NCBI GenBank assembly: GCA_937991945.1
Contig: CALKLO010000001.1
Span: 1 to 64,000, forward strand
DNA: 64,000 bases
Source of the DNA: an uncultured Granulosicoccus sp.
GTDB lineage: Bacteria > Pseudomonadota > Gammaproteobacteria > Granulosicoccales > Granulosicoccaceae
Reading direction: 5' to 3'
Shown here piece after piece: positions 9,862 through 20,474 of this stretch (position 1 is the stretch's first letter; every line of letters starts with the position of its first letter). The position numbers and the translations under genes were made by a program. The notes below the pieces were generated by a model. The model ran no database searches and was not told the origin of the DNA. It saw nothing but the letters and a program-made list of their open reading frames with translations.

Positions 9862-12642
9862 TTAACTGTTGAACATCACTCTAACCGATACCGGTCTGGC
9901 ATGTGTACCCGCTAACGCTTCAATAGCTGCTTCCTTGCGTGCATCTAACGCAGCTATTTCTTCGTCTTTAACAGACGGGTTTACGCGAGCAAGTGACACG
10001 AGGCGCTCACGCGCATCAAAAAATTCTTGTTCAAGTGCCTCTTTTGCATCGTCCACCATTGCGGGTAGGGCAGCGTCTGCCATGGCCGCTGACTTATCAA
10101 TAATCGCTTCAATAGCTTCTCTATTTTTAAGTACCACTTTTCGCAGTGCGTTTCTGTCGTAACGTTGTTTGCGGCTATCTAGCTCAAGCGTAGCTACAAT
10201 TTCTGTGTAGTCCTGACCGTCGATGCCCACTGCAAACGTTTGCACGCGTGCAGGTAAGTAGCGCTCAATGTTTAGCTTAGGCTCTGCTGTGCACTGAAGT
10301 ACATAACTCGCTTCAACGAATGTCAGTGTTTTCGGTAGTTCTTCAGCCTTAATCACTTGGCAATCAGCTTGGCCGAAGCCTTCGTCCAAAATTAGATCCA
10401 TCGATGCGGTAACCATTGGATGGTCCCACGTTAAAAAGATGAAATCCTCACGTGTAAGCGCTGTGTTTCTGTCAAACGTTAAGGTCATGCCGCTAGCGGG
10501 TAGGTGGGGGAAATGCTCCACTTGCATGTGATCGCTGGGGTGAATAATCCAGTGGTCGCGCTGCTCGGTAACGTCAACACCAAAGCGGTCAAACACCGCG
10601 TCCATGAAATCTTGTAACGAGTAGTTTCTATCCAGTCTTGCCAGTGCATCTAAGTGTTCTTGAATAAGCTCTGGGCGGTTAGAGTTTAGTTCTAGCAAGC
10701 GATCTCGGCCAGCTTCTACCTCAGCATCAATTTTGACGGTTGTGGTGCGAGTGTCTTCTACAAGCTTGGTTAGCGCTTTTGCATCAACATTTGGTACTTG
10801 ATCTAGTACGGTGTCCAACGCCTCTTTCATTTCAGCACGCACAGCTGTGCCAGACTTGCAGATACGTTCAAAGGCGTTTAAGCCTTCGTGGTACCACTGA
10901 AGTAAAATGGCATCGGTTGAGTCAGGTGCAACGGGTACATGAATCTGAATGGTTTGCGTTTGACCAATTCTGTCTACACGACCGATACGTTGCTCAAGTA
11001 GGTCGGGGCTTTGCGGTAGTTCAAGTAACACGATGTTGTGTAGAAATTGAAAGTTGCGGCCTTCACTGCCAATTTCGGAACACAGCAGTAGGCGGCAATC
11101 TTCTTCAGGATCTGCAAACCAAGCGGCAGCTCTGTCTCGTTCAACAATGGACATGTCCTCGTGGAACTGCGCACTTTGAACACCTGCCACTCTCAGTACT
11201 TCGCCAATGGCCTGCACTGAGTCAAGCTCTGCACAGATAACCAGAATTTTGGCAGGGTACTGGTCAGCCATGAACTCCATTAACCACAAGGCTTTAGCAT
11301 CTAGCGAATCGTCGTCTAGTGTGTAGGTCGTTAGTTGCCGCTCAGGAAAGCCACTAATAGCTTGGCGAGTATTCCTGAACATAAGACGCCCGGTGCCATG
11401 TCTATCTACCAACTTGTCGATGGTTTCTTGGCCCAAGTCGCTCATCGCTAACGTTGCGTTCGAGCTCAGCGTTTTGACTTGGTTATCATCAAACGATTCG
11501 CCCAGCAGAGTTTGCAATTGCTCGATTTGTGGGGCTTTTAGCGCTATGTGGTTAGACAGTTGGTCAGCAACGGATGCGACCCAGCCAAATTCAGACTCTT
11601 CTGCCAGGTATTGCTCCAATGAGCCAAACCTTTCAGGGTCGAGTAGACGTAGGCGGGCAAAGTGGCCGGATTGTCCGAGTTGCTCTGGCGTTGCTGTGAG
11701 CAGCAACACAGAAGGTGTTTCCATTGCCAGCTCTTCGATAAGCGTATAAGCATCTGAGGGTGCATCTGGCTCCCACTGCAAGTGATGTGCTTCATCGGCA
11801 ATTAGCATGTCCCAATCAGCGGAAGTTGCCGCATCGCCGATTTCATCATGCTCTAGCAATGTATCTAGCGAGCACAGGACGAGTTGTTCGGCCATGAAGG
11901 GGTTACCATCAGGTGCTGAATCTTTTAATTCATCAAAACGCTCGGCATCCATGATGCGAAAACTCAAATTAAATTTGCGCAGCATTTCTACTAACCATTG
12001 ATGCAGTAGGGCAGGTGGCACCACGATGAGCACTCGAGAAACCTGATTGTTTACCAAAGAGCCGTGCAAAATCATACCGGCTTCAATGGTTTTACCAAGT
12101 CCCACCTCGTCAGCCAGCAACATTCTGGGGTGGTGCCGCTTCATAGCCTCTACAGCGATATAGATCTGATGGGGCAGCAATGCTACTCGCGCACCCATAA
12201 GTCCCTTCACAGGCGATTGAGCCAGCATATTCCTGTGCTCAAAGACGTTGCGTCTCAAGGCAAACCAGCGCAAGCCGTCGATCAAGCCAGCGAATAGGCG
12301 ATCTCGGGGGGTACGAAACTGCAGGAAGTTGTCTAGACCCGCTTCGTTTAGGACGCCTGGAATGCCTGAGTCTTCACGGGTGCCAAAATAGGTTAGGAGG
12401 CCATCTTCTTCTTCGACGCTGGCTATGCGAAGTTGCCAGCCTTCATGACTGGTAATGACGTCACCAGCCATAAATGCGACTCGAGTCAGGGGGGCTGTCT
12501 CCTTGGCATAAATACGGGTTTCGCCAGAGGCTAGAAATACGACAGTAATTTGGCGAAATTCAACTTCGAGGATGGTGCCGAGGCCGAGATCTGATTCTGT
12601 GTCGCTAATCCAGCGCTGGCCTGCAGTAAAATCGTTGGTCAT
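9862..12642 (-). CDS. rapA: RNA polymerase-associated ATPase RapA (SNF2 family)
   Basis: 926 aa, LLADEVGLGKTIEAGMIL, DEAHHLQW, helicase C domain IGRVDRIGQ; collinear with RapA. Confidence 0.93.
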   Translation of the reverse strand: MTNDFTAGQRWISDTESDLGLGTILEVEFRQITVVFLASGETRIYAKETAPLTRVAFMAGDVITSHEGWQLRIASVEEEDGLLTYFGTREDSGIPGVLNEAGLDNFLQFRTPRDRLFAGLIDGLRWFALRRNVFEHRNMLAQSPVKGLMGARVALLPHQIYIAVEAMKRHHPRMLLADEVGLGKTIEAGMILHGSLVNNQVSRVLIVVPPALLHQWLVEMLRKFNLSFRIMDAERFDELKDSAPDGNPFMAEQLVLCSLDTLLEHDEIGDAATSADWDMLIADEAHHLQWEPDAPSDAYTLIEELAMETPSVLLLTATPEQLGQSGHFARLRLLDPERFGSLEQYLAEESEFGWVASVADQLSNHIALKAPQIEQLQTLLGESFDDNQVKTLSSNATLAMSDLGQETIDKLVDRHGTGRLMFRNTRQAISGFPERQLTTYTLDDDSLDAKALWLMEFMADQYPAKILVICAELDSVQAIGEVLRVAGVQSAQFHEDMSIVERDRAAAWFADPEEDCRLLLCSEIGSEGRNFQFLHNIVLLELPQSPDLLEQRIGRVDRIGQTQTIQIHVPVAPDSTDAILLQWYHEGLNAFERICKSGTAVRAEMKEALDTVLDQVPNVDAKALTKLVEDTRTTTVKIDAEVEAGRDRLLELNSNRPELIQEHLDALARLDRNYSLQDFMDAVFDRFGVDVTEQRDHWIIHPSDHMQVEHFPHLPASGMTLTFDRNTALTREDFIFLTWDHPMVTASMDLILDEGFGQADCQVIKAEELPKTLTFVEASYVLQCTAEPKLNIERYLPARVQTFAVGIDGQDYTEIVATLELDSRKQRYDRNALRKVVLKNREAIEAIIDKSAAMADAALPAMVDDAKEALEQEFFDARERLVSLARVNPSVKDEEIAALDARKEAAIEALAGTHARPVSVRVMFNS

Positions 12643-13003
12643 TTATATTTTTTATACTGAATGTTCATATCGAGCTGTTTTTTTTAAACAGACCCAAAAG
12701 GGGGTAGGAATAGGGTTTTTGGTAAATTCTGGCGTAATTGTATCTCGAATGTCCGACATTAAACGCACTGTCTTATCCCCGATGCTTGTATTCGGAGTCT
12801 AAAATACCTATATTGCAAGAGCAGATAGCTATTCGGTGAAAATCGATGGTCATCTACTTTAGCGACTCGCAGCGGATGTGCTCACACATTATCCGTGAAA
12901 AGTCATTGTTAGAGACGAGTAAGGCCAGAGAGTTTTGGAGTACATCACGACATACTCTCCGGGTTCTCGTCCATTTGTTGTTTTTTATTTATAGGGTATT
13001 ATC

Positions 13004-13207
13004 TTGAGTACTGGTACAGTTAAGTGGTTCGACGCGGCGAAAGGTTTCGGCTTTATCGCTCCTGAAGATGGCGGCAAGGACGTATTCGTTCACCACACCG
13101 CGATCACTGGCGATGGTTACAAAACGCTAGACGAAGGTCAGAAAGTGAGCTTCGACATCGAGCAGGGCCAAAAAGGTCCAGCGGCAGTAAATGTGTCCGC
13201 TATGTAA
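13004..13207 (+). CDS. Cold-shock protein (CspA family)
   Basis: [36 protein letters not shown] start. Confidence 0.95.
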   Translation: MSTGTVKWFDAAKGFGFIAPEDGGKDVFVHHTAITGDGYKTLDEGQKVSFDIEQGQKGPAAVNVSAM

Positions 13208-13239
13208 ACCAGTCTTTTATTAGACTAGGTTTTGCACTC

Positions 13240-13261
13240 AAGCCCCGCTTTAGCGGGGCTT
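13240..13261. terminator. Probable terminator hairpin between convergent csp and deacetylase genes
   Basis: AAGCCCCGC-TTTA-GCGGGGCTT perfect stem; overlaps the minus-gene stop. Confidence 0.75.
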
Positions 13262-14317
13262 GCTCGTTTCTGGGGCAAGGATTGTTGGTAGCTTTGACGG
13301 TATCGGCTTTCGTAATTGTCTTTTCATATGGTGCAGAAAAGCCATCACTGGCTCTTCAATCTCCAATTGAGCGAACATCATCGCAGCTGTTTTGGCTTTG
13401 ACTTCAGAGCGCTCACGGTGCAGCAGGCTTGCAGGGGCTGAGTTATCGCCAACTGTCATCAACGCCTCATAGCCATAGGCCTCCAACGAATGGATGGCCA
13501 AATCTGAAAAATACCCGAACGGATACGCAAAAGTGTTCGAATTCAGACAAGATTGAATGAATCGCGGGTTTAACTGTCGTTCGAGCATTGCCGGGCCGCA
13601 GTTCTGTAGGTTGTAGTGATCCCGGGTGTGAAAACCGAATGAGATACCCCATTTGCGCATCTGTGCCACGGCGAGAGCATCGGAGAAGAGTATGGGGGGA
13701 TCTTTCTTTGCTGGCAGCTCGTTTTCTATTCTGCACATAAGCAGCTCTATTTCGCTGGGCGTAAAGGCGCTTTGCACGTGCCACATAACGCCAGCGCGAT
13801 CCTGACCGGCCAGGGTGGGGTAGTCCGCCAAAATGTGTTGTATTTCTTCTGGATGGGTATTTAAGGCGTAATTGAGTTCGTTGACCCAGACCATGTTGCC
13901 GATAACGGCGGTACCAATCAGATATACCGTGGCGGGTAAGTCCCTGGCGCGTAATAGTGGGACCGCTTCAGTTTCAACGCTTTTGTAGCCGTCATCAAAC
14001 GTAATGACAAGAGGCTTGGGTCCGTATAGGCCATGTGTAACGTCATCAATAGGCACCACAGAATAATGCTTTTTGGCAAAATCTAAGTGGATAGCAAAGA
14101 TGTCAGGGTGAATGTTGATATCCAGCCCATCGATGTAAGCGTTTGTCGATCTCTCGATTGAGTGATACAGCAAGGATCGCACTCTGTTTGGGGATAGTCC
14201 GATAACAAAATCAGCTAAACCCAAATGATAAATGGCGGCTCCAACCCAGCGTAAGTGGCTCCTTAGTATCTGGGCTAAGCCTTTGGCAAAGTTTCTCATG
14301 CGGCTTTTTTCGCCCAC
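13250..14317 (-). CDS. Polysaccharide deacetylase (NodB homology) family protein
   Basis: LVITFDDGYKSVETEAVPLLRARDLPATVYLIG with catalytic DD, and FGFHTRDH (HxxxH-type metal motif). Confidence 0.87.
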   Translation of the reverse strand: MGEKSRMRNFAKGLAQILRSHLRWVGAAIYHLGLADFVIGLSPNRVRSLLYHSIERSTNAYIDGLDINIHPDIFAIHLDFAKKHYSVVPIDDVTHGLYGPKPLVITFDDGYKSVETEAVPLLRARDLPATVYLIGTAVIGNMVWVNELNYALNTHPEEIQHILADYPTLAGQDRAGVMWHVQSAFTPSEIELLMCRIENELPAKKDPPILFSDALAVAQMRKWGISFGFHTRDHYNLQNCGPAMLERQLNPRFIQSCLNSNTFAYPFGYFSDLAIHSLEAYGYEALMTVGDNSAPASLLHRERSEVKAKTAAMMFAQLEIEEPVMAFLHHMKRQLRKPIPSKLPTILAPETSKPR

Positions 14318-15093
14318 AGTTGTAACTGATCACTTACCTGTTGTTCGCTGGCAACGGTCCGATCAATCCATTTAAATTCGCGCCCTTGCGATAAATCCTG
14401 GGGTTGCAGTGTCAGCGTGTTATCCAAGGCGGCTTGTACGCTAGTCAGATAAATGTCAGTTCCAGACTTGACCCCTTTGGCAAAAAGGTCGGCTTCGGTA
14501 TCGCCTTGGGAGTAGTGCACAGGCGCGGTGGCGGCTATGGCGCCGCCGTCTATTGAATCCACAAGCTCATGAACCGTGACACCGAGTTTGTTTGGTTCGT
14601 TATGAAAGACAGGCCAAAACAGCGTGCTATCTCCCCGATAATAGGGTGAGAGTCCTGTGTGCATGTTGAGAGTGATCTTGGACGCTTGTTCAAAGATGTG
14701 GCTTCGGATGATCCGCGTGCCGTAGACGACAATCACTGTGGGCTTGTCTTGCTCAAGGATGGTTTGACATGCCGCGCTATTGTGGGATTCGACATGAGCG
14801 CGACGATCGCCACCGGGTAGTAAAGGTGTTGTCTCGTTAGGGAGTAGCAGGCGCTGCAGGTCATTTGAGTCGGGCCCGTATCCGCCGGGGTAGCGATGAC
14901 GTGCCCACCGTTCCGCGTAGTTGCCACGTTTAAGCATGCGAACCAAGCGCTCGTTGATCGGGCGTTTCACAGGCTCTGCGGTCACGATGCGTGTGACCTG
15001 ATCACCGAAACGTTCTAAGAATGCACCGACTAGATATCGGTGCTCTGGGTTGGCGTTTTCTCCCTTGCCGCCTACCAGAATGACAATGCTCAC
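14296..15093 (-). CDS. Formyltransferase family protein
   Basis: LNMHTGLSPYYRGDS...GVTVHELVDSIDGGAI formyltransferase core. GTG at 15093 (VSIVILVGGKGENANPEHRYLVGAF) preferred over the ORF-track start at 15192. Confidence 0.82.
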   Translation of the reverse strand: MSIVILVGGKGENANPEHRYLVGAFLERFGDQVTRIVTAEPVKRPINERLVRMLKRGNYAERWARHRYPGGYGPDSNDLQRLLLPNETTPLLPGGDRRAHVESHNSAACQTILEQDKPTVIVVYGTRIIRSHIFEQASKITLNMHTGLSPYYRGDSTLFWPVFHNEPNKLGVTVHELVDSIDGGAIAATAPVHYSQGDTEADLFAKGVKSGTDIYLTSVQAALDNTLTLQPQDLSQGREFKWIDRTVASEQQVSDQLQLWAKKAA

Positions 15094-15266
15094 AAGATAC
15101 CTTCCTGTTCTCTTTACACATTGGTTTAGGGGGCGGGACCGTTTCGCTGTCGCTGCCATTGAGCGAGATGCGTGAATGAGCCCACATAGCATCTCTGTTG
15201 TGTTTAACGGCTGGGTATTTAAAGCTCTTTAGGTTTTCTGGGCCTTCAGATGAGACAATGTGAGCT

Positions 15267-16724
15267 ATGGCATCACTTGAAAAAATAATTGGTCTGTTTT
15301 GGTTCAGGCAAGATCTTCGTTTGGCTGATAATCCGGCCTTATCGCACGCCTGCAAGGAATGTGATCTGGTTCTACCCGTCTTTATCGATGACCCCGCAGA
15401 ACAAACTATTAGTCAGGTCGGTTCAGCCAGTCGTGTCTGGCTTCATCAAAGCCTGGAGGCATTGCAAAGTTCACTTCGGGACAAAGGCAGTGAGCTATTT
15501 ATTGCTCAAGGTGCCAGCCTCGATGTTCTCCGCTCGTTGATTGATGACAGCGGGGCTAGTCGTGTTTTTTGGAACCGCTGCTACGATCCTCAAACCATTG
15601 CTCGCGATACACAAATTAAGCAAACCTTGTCTCATTGCCAGCCGCAAACGTTTAACGGGCTTCTATTGAACGAGCCGTGGCAAAACCTCAAAGCTGATGG
15701 CACGCCTTATCGGGTTTACACGCCCTATTGGCGAGCGGCTTCTGCCAAGATGGACGCATCGCCAGACATCATTAAGCCCATTAAAGCGCCTAAAGAAATT
15801 CCGACATTGAGCGCCAAACAAGCGGCAAATTTATCGCAATGTGTGTCTTTGGACGAACTCGACTTGTTGCCAGACAAGCAATGGCATGTCCCCTTAATGG
15901 CTCATTGGAAGGTCGGCGAAAAGCCTGCGTTAACGCGACTCCGACAATTTTTGAAAAAGGGCGCTAGTGATTACGGAGAAGGAAGAAACCTTCCTGCGGT
16001 TGCCGGTACCTCACAACTTTCGCCACATTTGCATTTTGGTGAGATAAGCCCTAGACAGGTTCTGCACATTTTGGCCGACGGCCAGTCGTTGAACTCGCTG
16101 CCGGATGGCGAGCTAATCTTTGCCAAAGAAATTGTGTGGCGAGAGTTTGCTTATAGCCTGCTGTATCACTTTCCTCAAATGCTCAACGAACCTTTGGACA
16201 GGCGCTTTGCGTCATTTCCATGGGGAAAAAATACAGAAAACCATTTACGTGCTTGGCAGCAAGGTCAGACTGGTGTGCCCATTGTCGATGCGGGTATGCG
16301 TCAGCTGTATGCGACTGGCTGGATGCACAATCGTGTGCGCATGATTGTCGGTTCATACTTAGTTAAAAATTTACTGATCCCGTGGCAGTCCGGTGAGGAG
16401 TGGTTTCGCGACAAGCTGGTTGATGCCGATATCGCTAGCAACGCCATGGGTTGGCAGTGGGTGGCGGGTTGTGGGGCAGATGCTTCACCTTTTTTCCGAG
16501 TGTTCAATCCAGTGTTGCAAGGTGAGAAATTTGATAAGGCGGGTGAGTACGTAACTCGCTGGGTGCCTGAGCTAGCCGGTGTGAGCGCTAAGTTCATTCA
16601 CAAGCCTTGGGAGCTTGATGGGCAAGCACGAGCGCAACTGGATTACCCTGAGCCTTTGGTGGACTTGAAAGAGACACGAGTGAGGGCTTTGGACGCGTTC
16701 TCAGTCATCAAGGGAACCAAATAG
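15267..16724 (+). CDS. phrB: Deoxyribodipyrimidine photolyase / cryptochrome family
   Basis: LFWFRQDLRLADNPAL; GEGRNLPAVAGTSQLSPHLHFGEISPRQ; GMRQLYATGWMHNRVRMIVGSYLVKNLLIPW. Confidence 0.93.
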   Translation: MASLEKIIGLFWFRQDLRLADNPALSHACKECDLVLPVFIDDPAEQTISQVGSASRVWLHQSLEALQSSLRDKGSELFIAQGASLDVLRSLIDDSGASRVFWNRCYDPQTIARDTQIKQTLSHCQPQTFNGLLLNEPWQNLKADGTPYRVYTPYWRAASAKMDASPDIIKPIKAPKEIPTLSAKQAANLSQCVSLDELDLLPDKQWHVPLMAHWKVGEKPALTRLRQFLKKGASDYGEGRNLPAVAGTSQLSPHLHFGEISPRQVLHILADGQSLNSLPDGELIFAKEIVWREFAYSLLYHFPQMLNEPLDRRFASFPWGKNTENHLRAWQQGQTGVPIVDAGMRQLYATGWMHNRVRMIVGSYLVKNLLIPWQSGEEWFRDKLVDADIASNAMGWQWVAGCGADASPFFRVFNPVLQGEKFDKAGEYVTRWVPELAGVSAKFIHKPWELDGQARAQLDYPEPLVDLKETRVRALDAFSVIKGTK

Positions 16725-16731
16725 GCAGTAT

Positions 16732-17568
16732 GTGCAACCAACCACCAGTATTAGCCAAGTGGCGAGCGTAACCGCTATGAAATTTTGTTCCCATGATCGT
16801 ACCCCTATGACTGGTTTGAGAGGCGCGCTGACGCTGCTCACGATGTTGCTTCTTGTCTCGACTGCGGCTACCGCTGCGTCAACGAGTTCGGGTAAGTCCG
16901 TCAAGCTCATTGAGTTGTTTACTTCTCATGGTTGTTCTTCGTGCCCGCCAGCTGATGAGCTGCTGGGCGAGCTGTTGGACAATGATCCAGAATTATTAGC
17001 ACTCGAATTCCATGTGGACTACTGGAATAGTCTGGTACACGGAAGCGCTGGCAATTTTGTCGATCCTTTTTCCAGTTCCAAATATTCCATGCGTCAGCGT
17101 GAATATAGTGTTGCGAAGTTGTCGGGTCGACCGGGTGTCTACACGCCTCAGGCAGTAGTCAATGGGGTTATTGCAGCGGTTGGCTCAAATCGTCGGCATA
17201 TTAGTAAAGCCTTGAAAATAGAGCGAGCCGCAGCGTTTGAAATTCATCAAGAGCCTAGTGCGAGCGATCCTTCTTTATTGAATATCAGCGTTACTGGAGA
17301 TCAGCAACAGCGCCAAGCATTAGCGGGAACAGACATCACACTCGTGCGTTACATCGATTCTGCTTTAACCGAAATTACTGGCGGTGAAAATCGTAATCTG
17401 GAATTGGTTAATCACCACATCGTGTTTGAAGTCATGCAACTGGGTCAAATTAGTAGTGGTAGTGACATGGTCTACACTATTAGCGCACCAGATGATGGTG
17501 AAGGGTGCGTAGTGCTTATACAGGAAGGTGCTTTGACTCCTGTGTATGCCGCTCTGGAATGCCCCTGA
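16732..17568 (+). CDS. DUF1223 secreted thioredoxin-fold-like protein
   Basis: VKLIELFTSHGCSSCPPADELLGEL...LEFHVDYWNSLV...QREYSVAKLSGRPGVYTPQAVVNG. True start may be ATG 16777 or 16807 (signal peptide). Confidence 0.82.
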   Translation: MQPTTSISQVASVTAMKFCSHDRTPMTGLRGALTLLTMLLLVSTAATAASTSSGKSVKLIELFTSHGCSSCPPADELLGELLDNDPELLALEFHVDYWNSLVHGSAGNFVDPFSSSKYSMRQREYSVAKLSGRPGVYTPQAVVNGVIAAVGSNRRHISKALKIERAAAFEIHQEPSASDPSLLNISVTGDQQQRQALAGTDITLVRYIDSALTEITGGENRNLELVNHHIVFEVMQLGQISSGSDMVYTISAPDDGEGCVVLIQEGALTPVYAALECP

Positions 17569-17671
17569 CGCGAGAGCTTCACTCACGTGAATTGCTTGTC
17601 ATGACGAAAGGTGTGTCCGAGTGCTATCTTCTGCGTACTATTTAATATTCCACTTTTTACGGGAGTGATAT

Positions 17672-18205
17672 GTGCGCTGGCTTTTAGCATGTGTACTAGC
17701 AGTGTCGAGCTCAATCTCGAACGCAGAAGGTCCTATTTACGCCGAGGTGCACATTGCTGCCGCAGGTGTGAACCACTCTAATCTGGATTTTAATCCTTAC
17801 TTCGCCAGTGTTAGTGCCGGGACGTTTGTGCGTCAAGGTATTGGTGTCGAGGTGTTCGCTGACAGTGGTTTTCGCTCACACAAAAAGAATGGGTTCGATC
17901 TGGAGGTCACTGAGGCTTATGGCATAGGTATACGTTTGCAGTCTCCGCCAGTTAATCGCATACAAGGCTATGTGGTTTTGGGTGCCGTCAACTACACCAT
18001 TAAGCAACAGGCCAACGCGACTGAAAGTTTGGGTGGCTCATCCATCAATGGCGATTTTACTGGTATGCGAATCAGTGTTGGCATTATGGAACGTATGGAG
18101 CGCTGGAAGAATGTACTAATTTCCCTCGAATACCGACACTACAATGCTGATCAACCGTTGCGTGTTGACGCGTTGCTGCTTGGCTTAAGGATCAATACTC
18201 CATGA
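17672..18205 (+). CDS. Hypothetical secreted protein, outer-membrane beta-barrel-like
   Basis: GTG start, signal peptide RWLLACVLAVSSSISNAEG, alternating amphipathic strands (IGIRLQSPP.., YVVLGAVNYTIKQ, VLISLEYRHYN..). Confidence 0.55.
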   Translation: MRWLLACVLAVSSSISNAEGPIYAEVHIAAAGVNHSNLDFNPYFASVSAGTFVRQGIGVEVFADSGFRSHKKNGFDLEVTEAYGIGIRLQSPPVNRIQGYVVLGAVNYTIKQQANATESLGGSSINGDFTGMRISVGIMERMERWKNVLISLEYRHYNADQPLRVDALLLGLRINTP

Positions 18206-19494
18206 AATTGTTCAAGTTAGTCGCAACTCTGGGTCCTGTGTTGGTTCTACTCAGTGCCTGCGACGGTGATGCTCGCCCGTTTACAGAGGCTGTGGAATTA
18301 CGCGATCTCAACTTGCAGTCATTGGAAGTTGTGCCTCCATCGAATTCACAAAGCGATATTTTCCTTAACATTGGTCAGGCATTGCAGTTTGATGTTATCG
18401 GTCGCAATGGTGACGAGGGCAGTGGGTCCATTGCTCTGTCGTCAAATGATCGTGCATGGTCTGTCAGCGATACATCTGTAGCTAGCATCAACGAGAATGG
18501 CTATCTGGTGGCCCGCGCCAATGGGACTGTTTCGGTGTCTATGAATTTGGGCGGATTAGTATCCGATTCATTTTCCTTATCCGTTTCTGATGCCACGCTT
18601 TCCAGCATCTCAAGCATTGTTGGTAGCAGCACACTTGAGCGTTGCATTCCATCAAGCTATTATGCGACCGGGATTTTTAGTGATGACACTGTGCGTAATC
18701 TAGACGACGTCACATGGAGCACGAGCAATTCGGTGCAAACGCAATTATTTGAAACCACAGGATCAGCAACTAGCTTGAATGCTACTTTCGCTGATGACGG
18801 ACTCTCGCTGACAGCAGCAGTAACGGGTGTCACAAGTTTTGCCCTACCTATTACAGTGGCTGATAACTTGGTTTCAATAGCCATAGCGCCAGCGCGAATC
18901 ATTGTTGATGAAGGTGATGAACTCGACTTAACGGCTGTTGGTACCTATTCTCGACCGTCCACAGCCGACGCCAGCCTGGTCTCTCAAACAATCATCACAG
19001 CCAACGTAGAGTGGGCTGTCACTGTTGGTACCGACAATGCCACGCTCAATAACCTACGTGGGTCAAAAGGCTTGCTTACGGGTGTTGATGAGGGAAACAC
19101 GTCGATCAATGTGCATTGTGGAGACGTGTTTAGCCCCAACTCAGAGTTTGTTGTTGGTGAGGAAGATACGGACAGCTCTTCCGACTCGTTAGCATTTCAA
19201 GTCAATGGTGAATCTGTTTCAGGTAGCCAAATCGTATTGAATTTAGAGACTGATTCCACATTGGTTACTCTGCGCGTATCGACAGGTAGCGACTACGATG
19301 CAGACGACGATATATCCAGCTCAGTGACGTTCGAAGAGCAATATACCGATGCAACGAATCCACCCTTTGTTGTCGAAAATGACGGCACCGATGATCCTCG
19401 TATTCGGTTAATTGCACGAGGTACGGCAACAATACGCGCGACTGAAACCACTGCAGGTGAGCCGGTCGAACTATTAACAGTAACGGTAGAATAA
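18202..19494 (+). CDS. Ig-like (BIG2-type) domain lipoprotein, unknown function
   Basis: LVLLSACDGD lipobox; Ig-like repeats (...WSVSDTSVASINENGYLVARANGTVSVSMNLGG...). ATGA overlap with preceding gene. Confidence 0.6.
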   Translation: MKLFKLVATLGPVLVLLSACDGDARPFTEAVELRDLNLQSLEVVPPSNSQSDIFLNIGQALQFDVIGRNGDEGSGSIALSSNDRAWSVSDTSVASINENGYLVARANGTVSVSMNLGGLVSDSFSLSVSDATLSSISSIVGSSTLERCIPSSYYATGIFSDDTVRNLDDVTWSTSNSVQTQLFETTGSATSLNATFADDGLSLTAAVTGVTSFALPITVADNLVSIAIAPARIIVDEGDELDLTAVGTYSRPSTADASLVSQTIITANVEWAVTVGTDNATLNNLRGSKGLLTGVDEGNTSINVHCGDVFSPNSEFVVGEEDTDSSSDSLAFQVNGESVSGSQIVLNLETDSTLVTLRVSTGSDYDADDDISSSVTFEEQYTDATNPPFVVENDGTDDPRIRLIARGTATIRATETTAGEPVELLTVTVE

Positions 19495-19496
19495 TT

Positions 19497-20474
19497 GTGA
19501 GTGCGCTGGAAAAAGTAGACCAACTGAGGCAGCAGTTGGAAGGGGCGGTTGTCGGTCAGCCTATGCTGGTCAACCGTTTGTTAATTGCTCTGCTTGTCGA
19601 TGGGCATCTGTTGGTTGAAGGTGCACCAGGGCTTGCTAAAACTCGAGCTATCAAAGCGCTCTCGGACCACATAGAGTCTGATTTTCAACGTATCCAATTT
19701 ACGCCTGACTTGTTGCCTGCCGACTTAACAGGCACCGAAGTGTACCGTCCAGCAGATGGAACCTTTGTGTTTCAAAATGGGCCGTTGTTCAATAACCTTA
19801 TTCTGGCCGATGAAGTGAATCGTGCCCCAGCAAAGGTACAGTCAGCGTTACTTGAGGCCATGGCTGAACAGCAAATTTCAGTCGGACACCAGACCTACCC
19901 TCTGCCAACCCCATTCATGGTTATGGCGACTCAGAACCCTATAGAGCAAGAGGGGACTTACCCATTGCCTGAAGCGCAGCTAGATCGCTTCCTTATGCAA
20001 GTGTTGATCGACTACCCAGATGCCAGTCACGAGGCTGAAATTCTTCGGCTTGTGCGTGCTGAGGCACTCAACAAGCAAAAGGGCGATGTACCTGTCATAC
20101 CTGCAGATGAGCGTTTTGCATTGAAAGATCTGCACACGGCTCGTCGTGAAGTTCTCGAAATATTCATGGCTGATGATGTTGAGGACTACATTGTCAGGCT
20201 GATCGTGGCTACCCGGAACCCTGCTCGTCATGACGAGGACCTAGCGCGTTGGTTACAGTTTGGTGCTAGCCCACGTGGCACTCTGTGCTTAGATTCGTGC
20301 GCACGAGCACATGCGTGGCTAGACGGACGTGACTATGTTTCTCCAGGCGATGTACAAGCCATCGTTTACGATGTGCTTAGGCATCGATTACTGCTGTCAT
20401 TTGAAGCCGAAGCCGATGGCGTTACAGCCGATATGATTATTGAGCGGCTACTTAGTTTGATAGCGGTGCCGTGA
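19497..20474 (+). CDS. MoxR-family AAA+ ATPase
   Basis: VVGQPMLVNRLLIALLVDGHLLVEGAPGLAKTRAIKAL; LADEVNRAPAKVQSALLEAMAEQQ; ATQNPIEQEGTYPLPEAQLDRFLM. Confidence 0.95.
   Translation: MSALEKVDQLRQQLEGAVVGQPMLVNRLLIALLVDGHLLVEGAPGLAKTRAIKALSDHIESDFQRIQFTPDLLPADLTGTEVYRPADGTFVFQNGPLFNNLILADEVNRAPAKVQSALLEAMAEQQISVGHQTYPLPTPFMVMATQNPIEQEGTYPLPEAQLDRFLMQVLIDYPDASHEAEILRLVRAEALNKQKGDVPVIPADERFALKDLHTARREVLEIFMADDVEDYIVRLIVATRNPARHDEDLARWLQFGASPRGTLCLDSCARAHAWLDGRDYVSPGDVQAIVYDVLRHRLLLSFEAEADGVTADMIIERLLSLIAVP

Noticed and set aside
10740-11240. 166-aa plus ORF inside rapA
   Set aside because: Antisense to a clearly conserved RapA frame; Cys/Gln/Leu-rich shadow.
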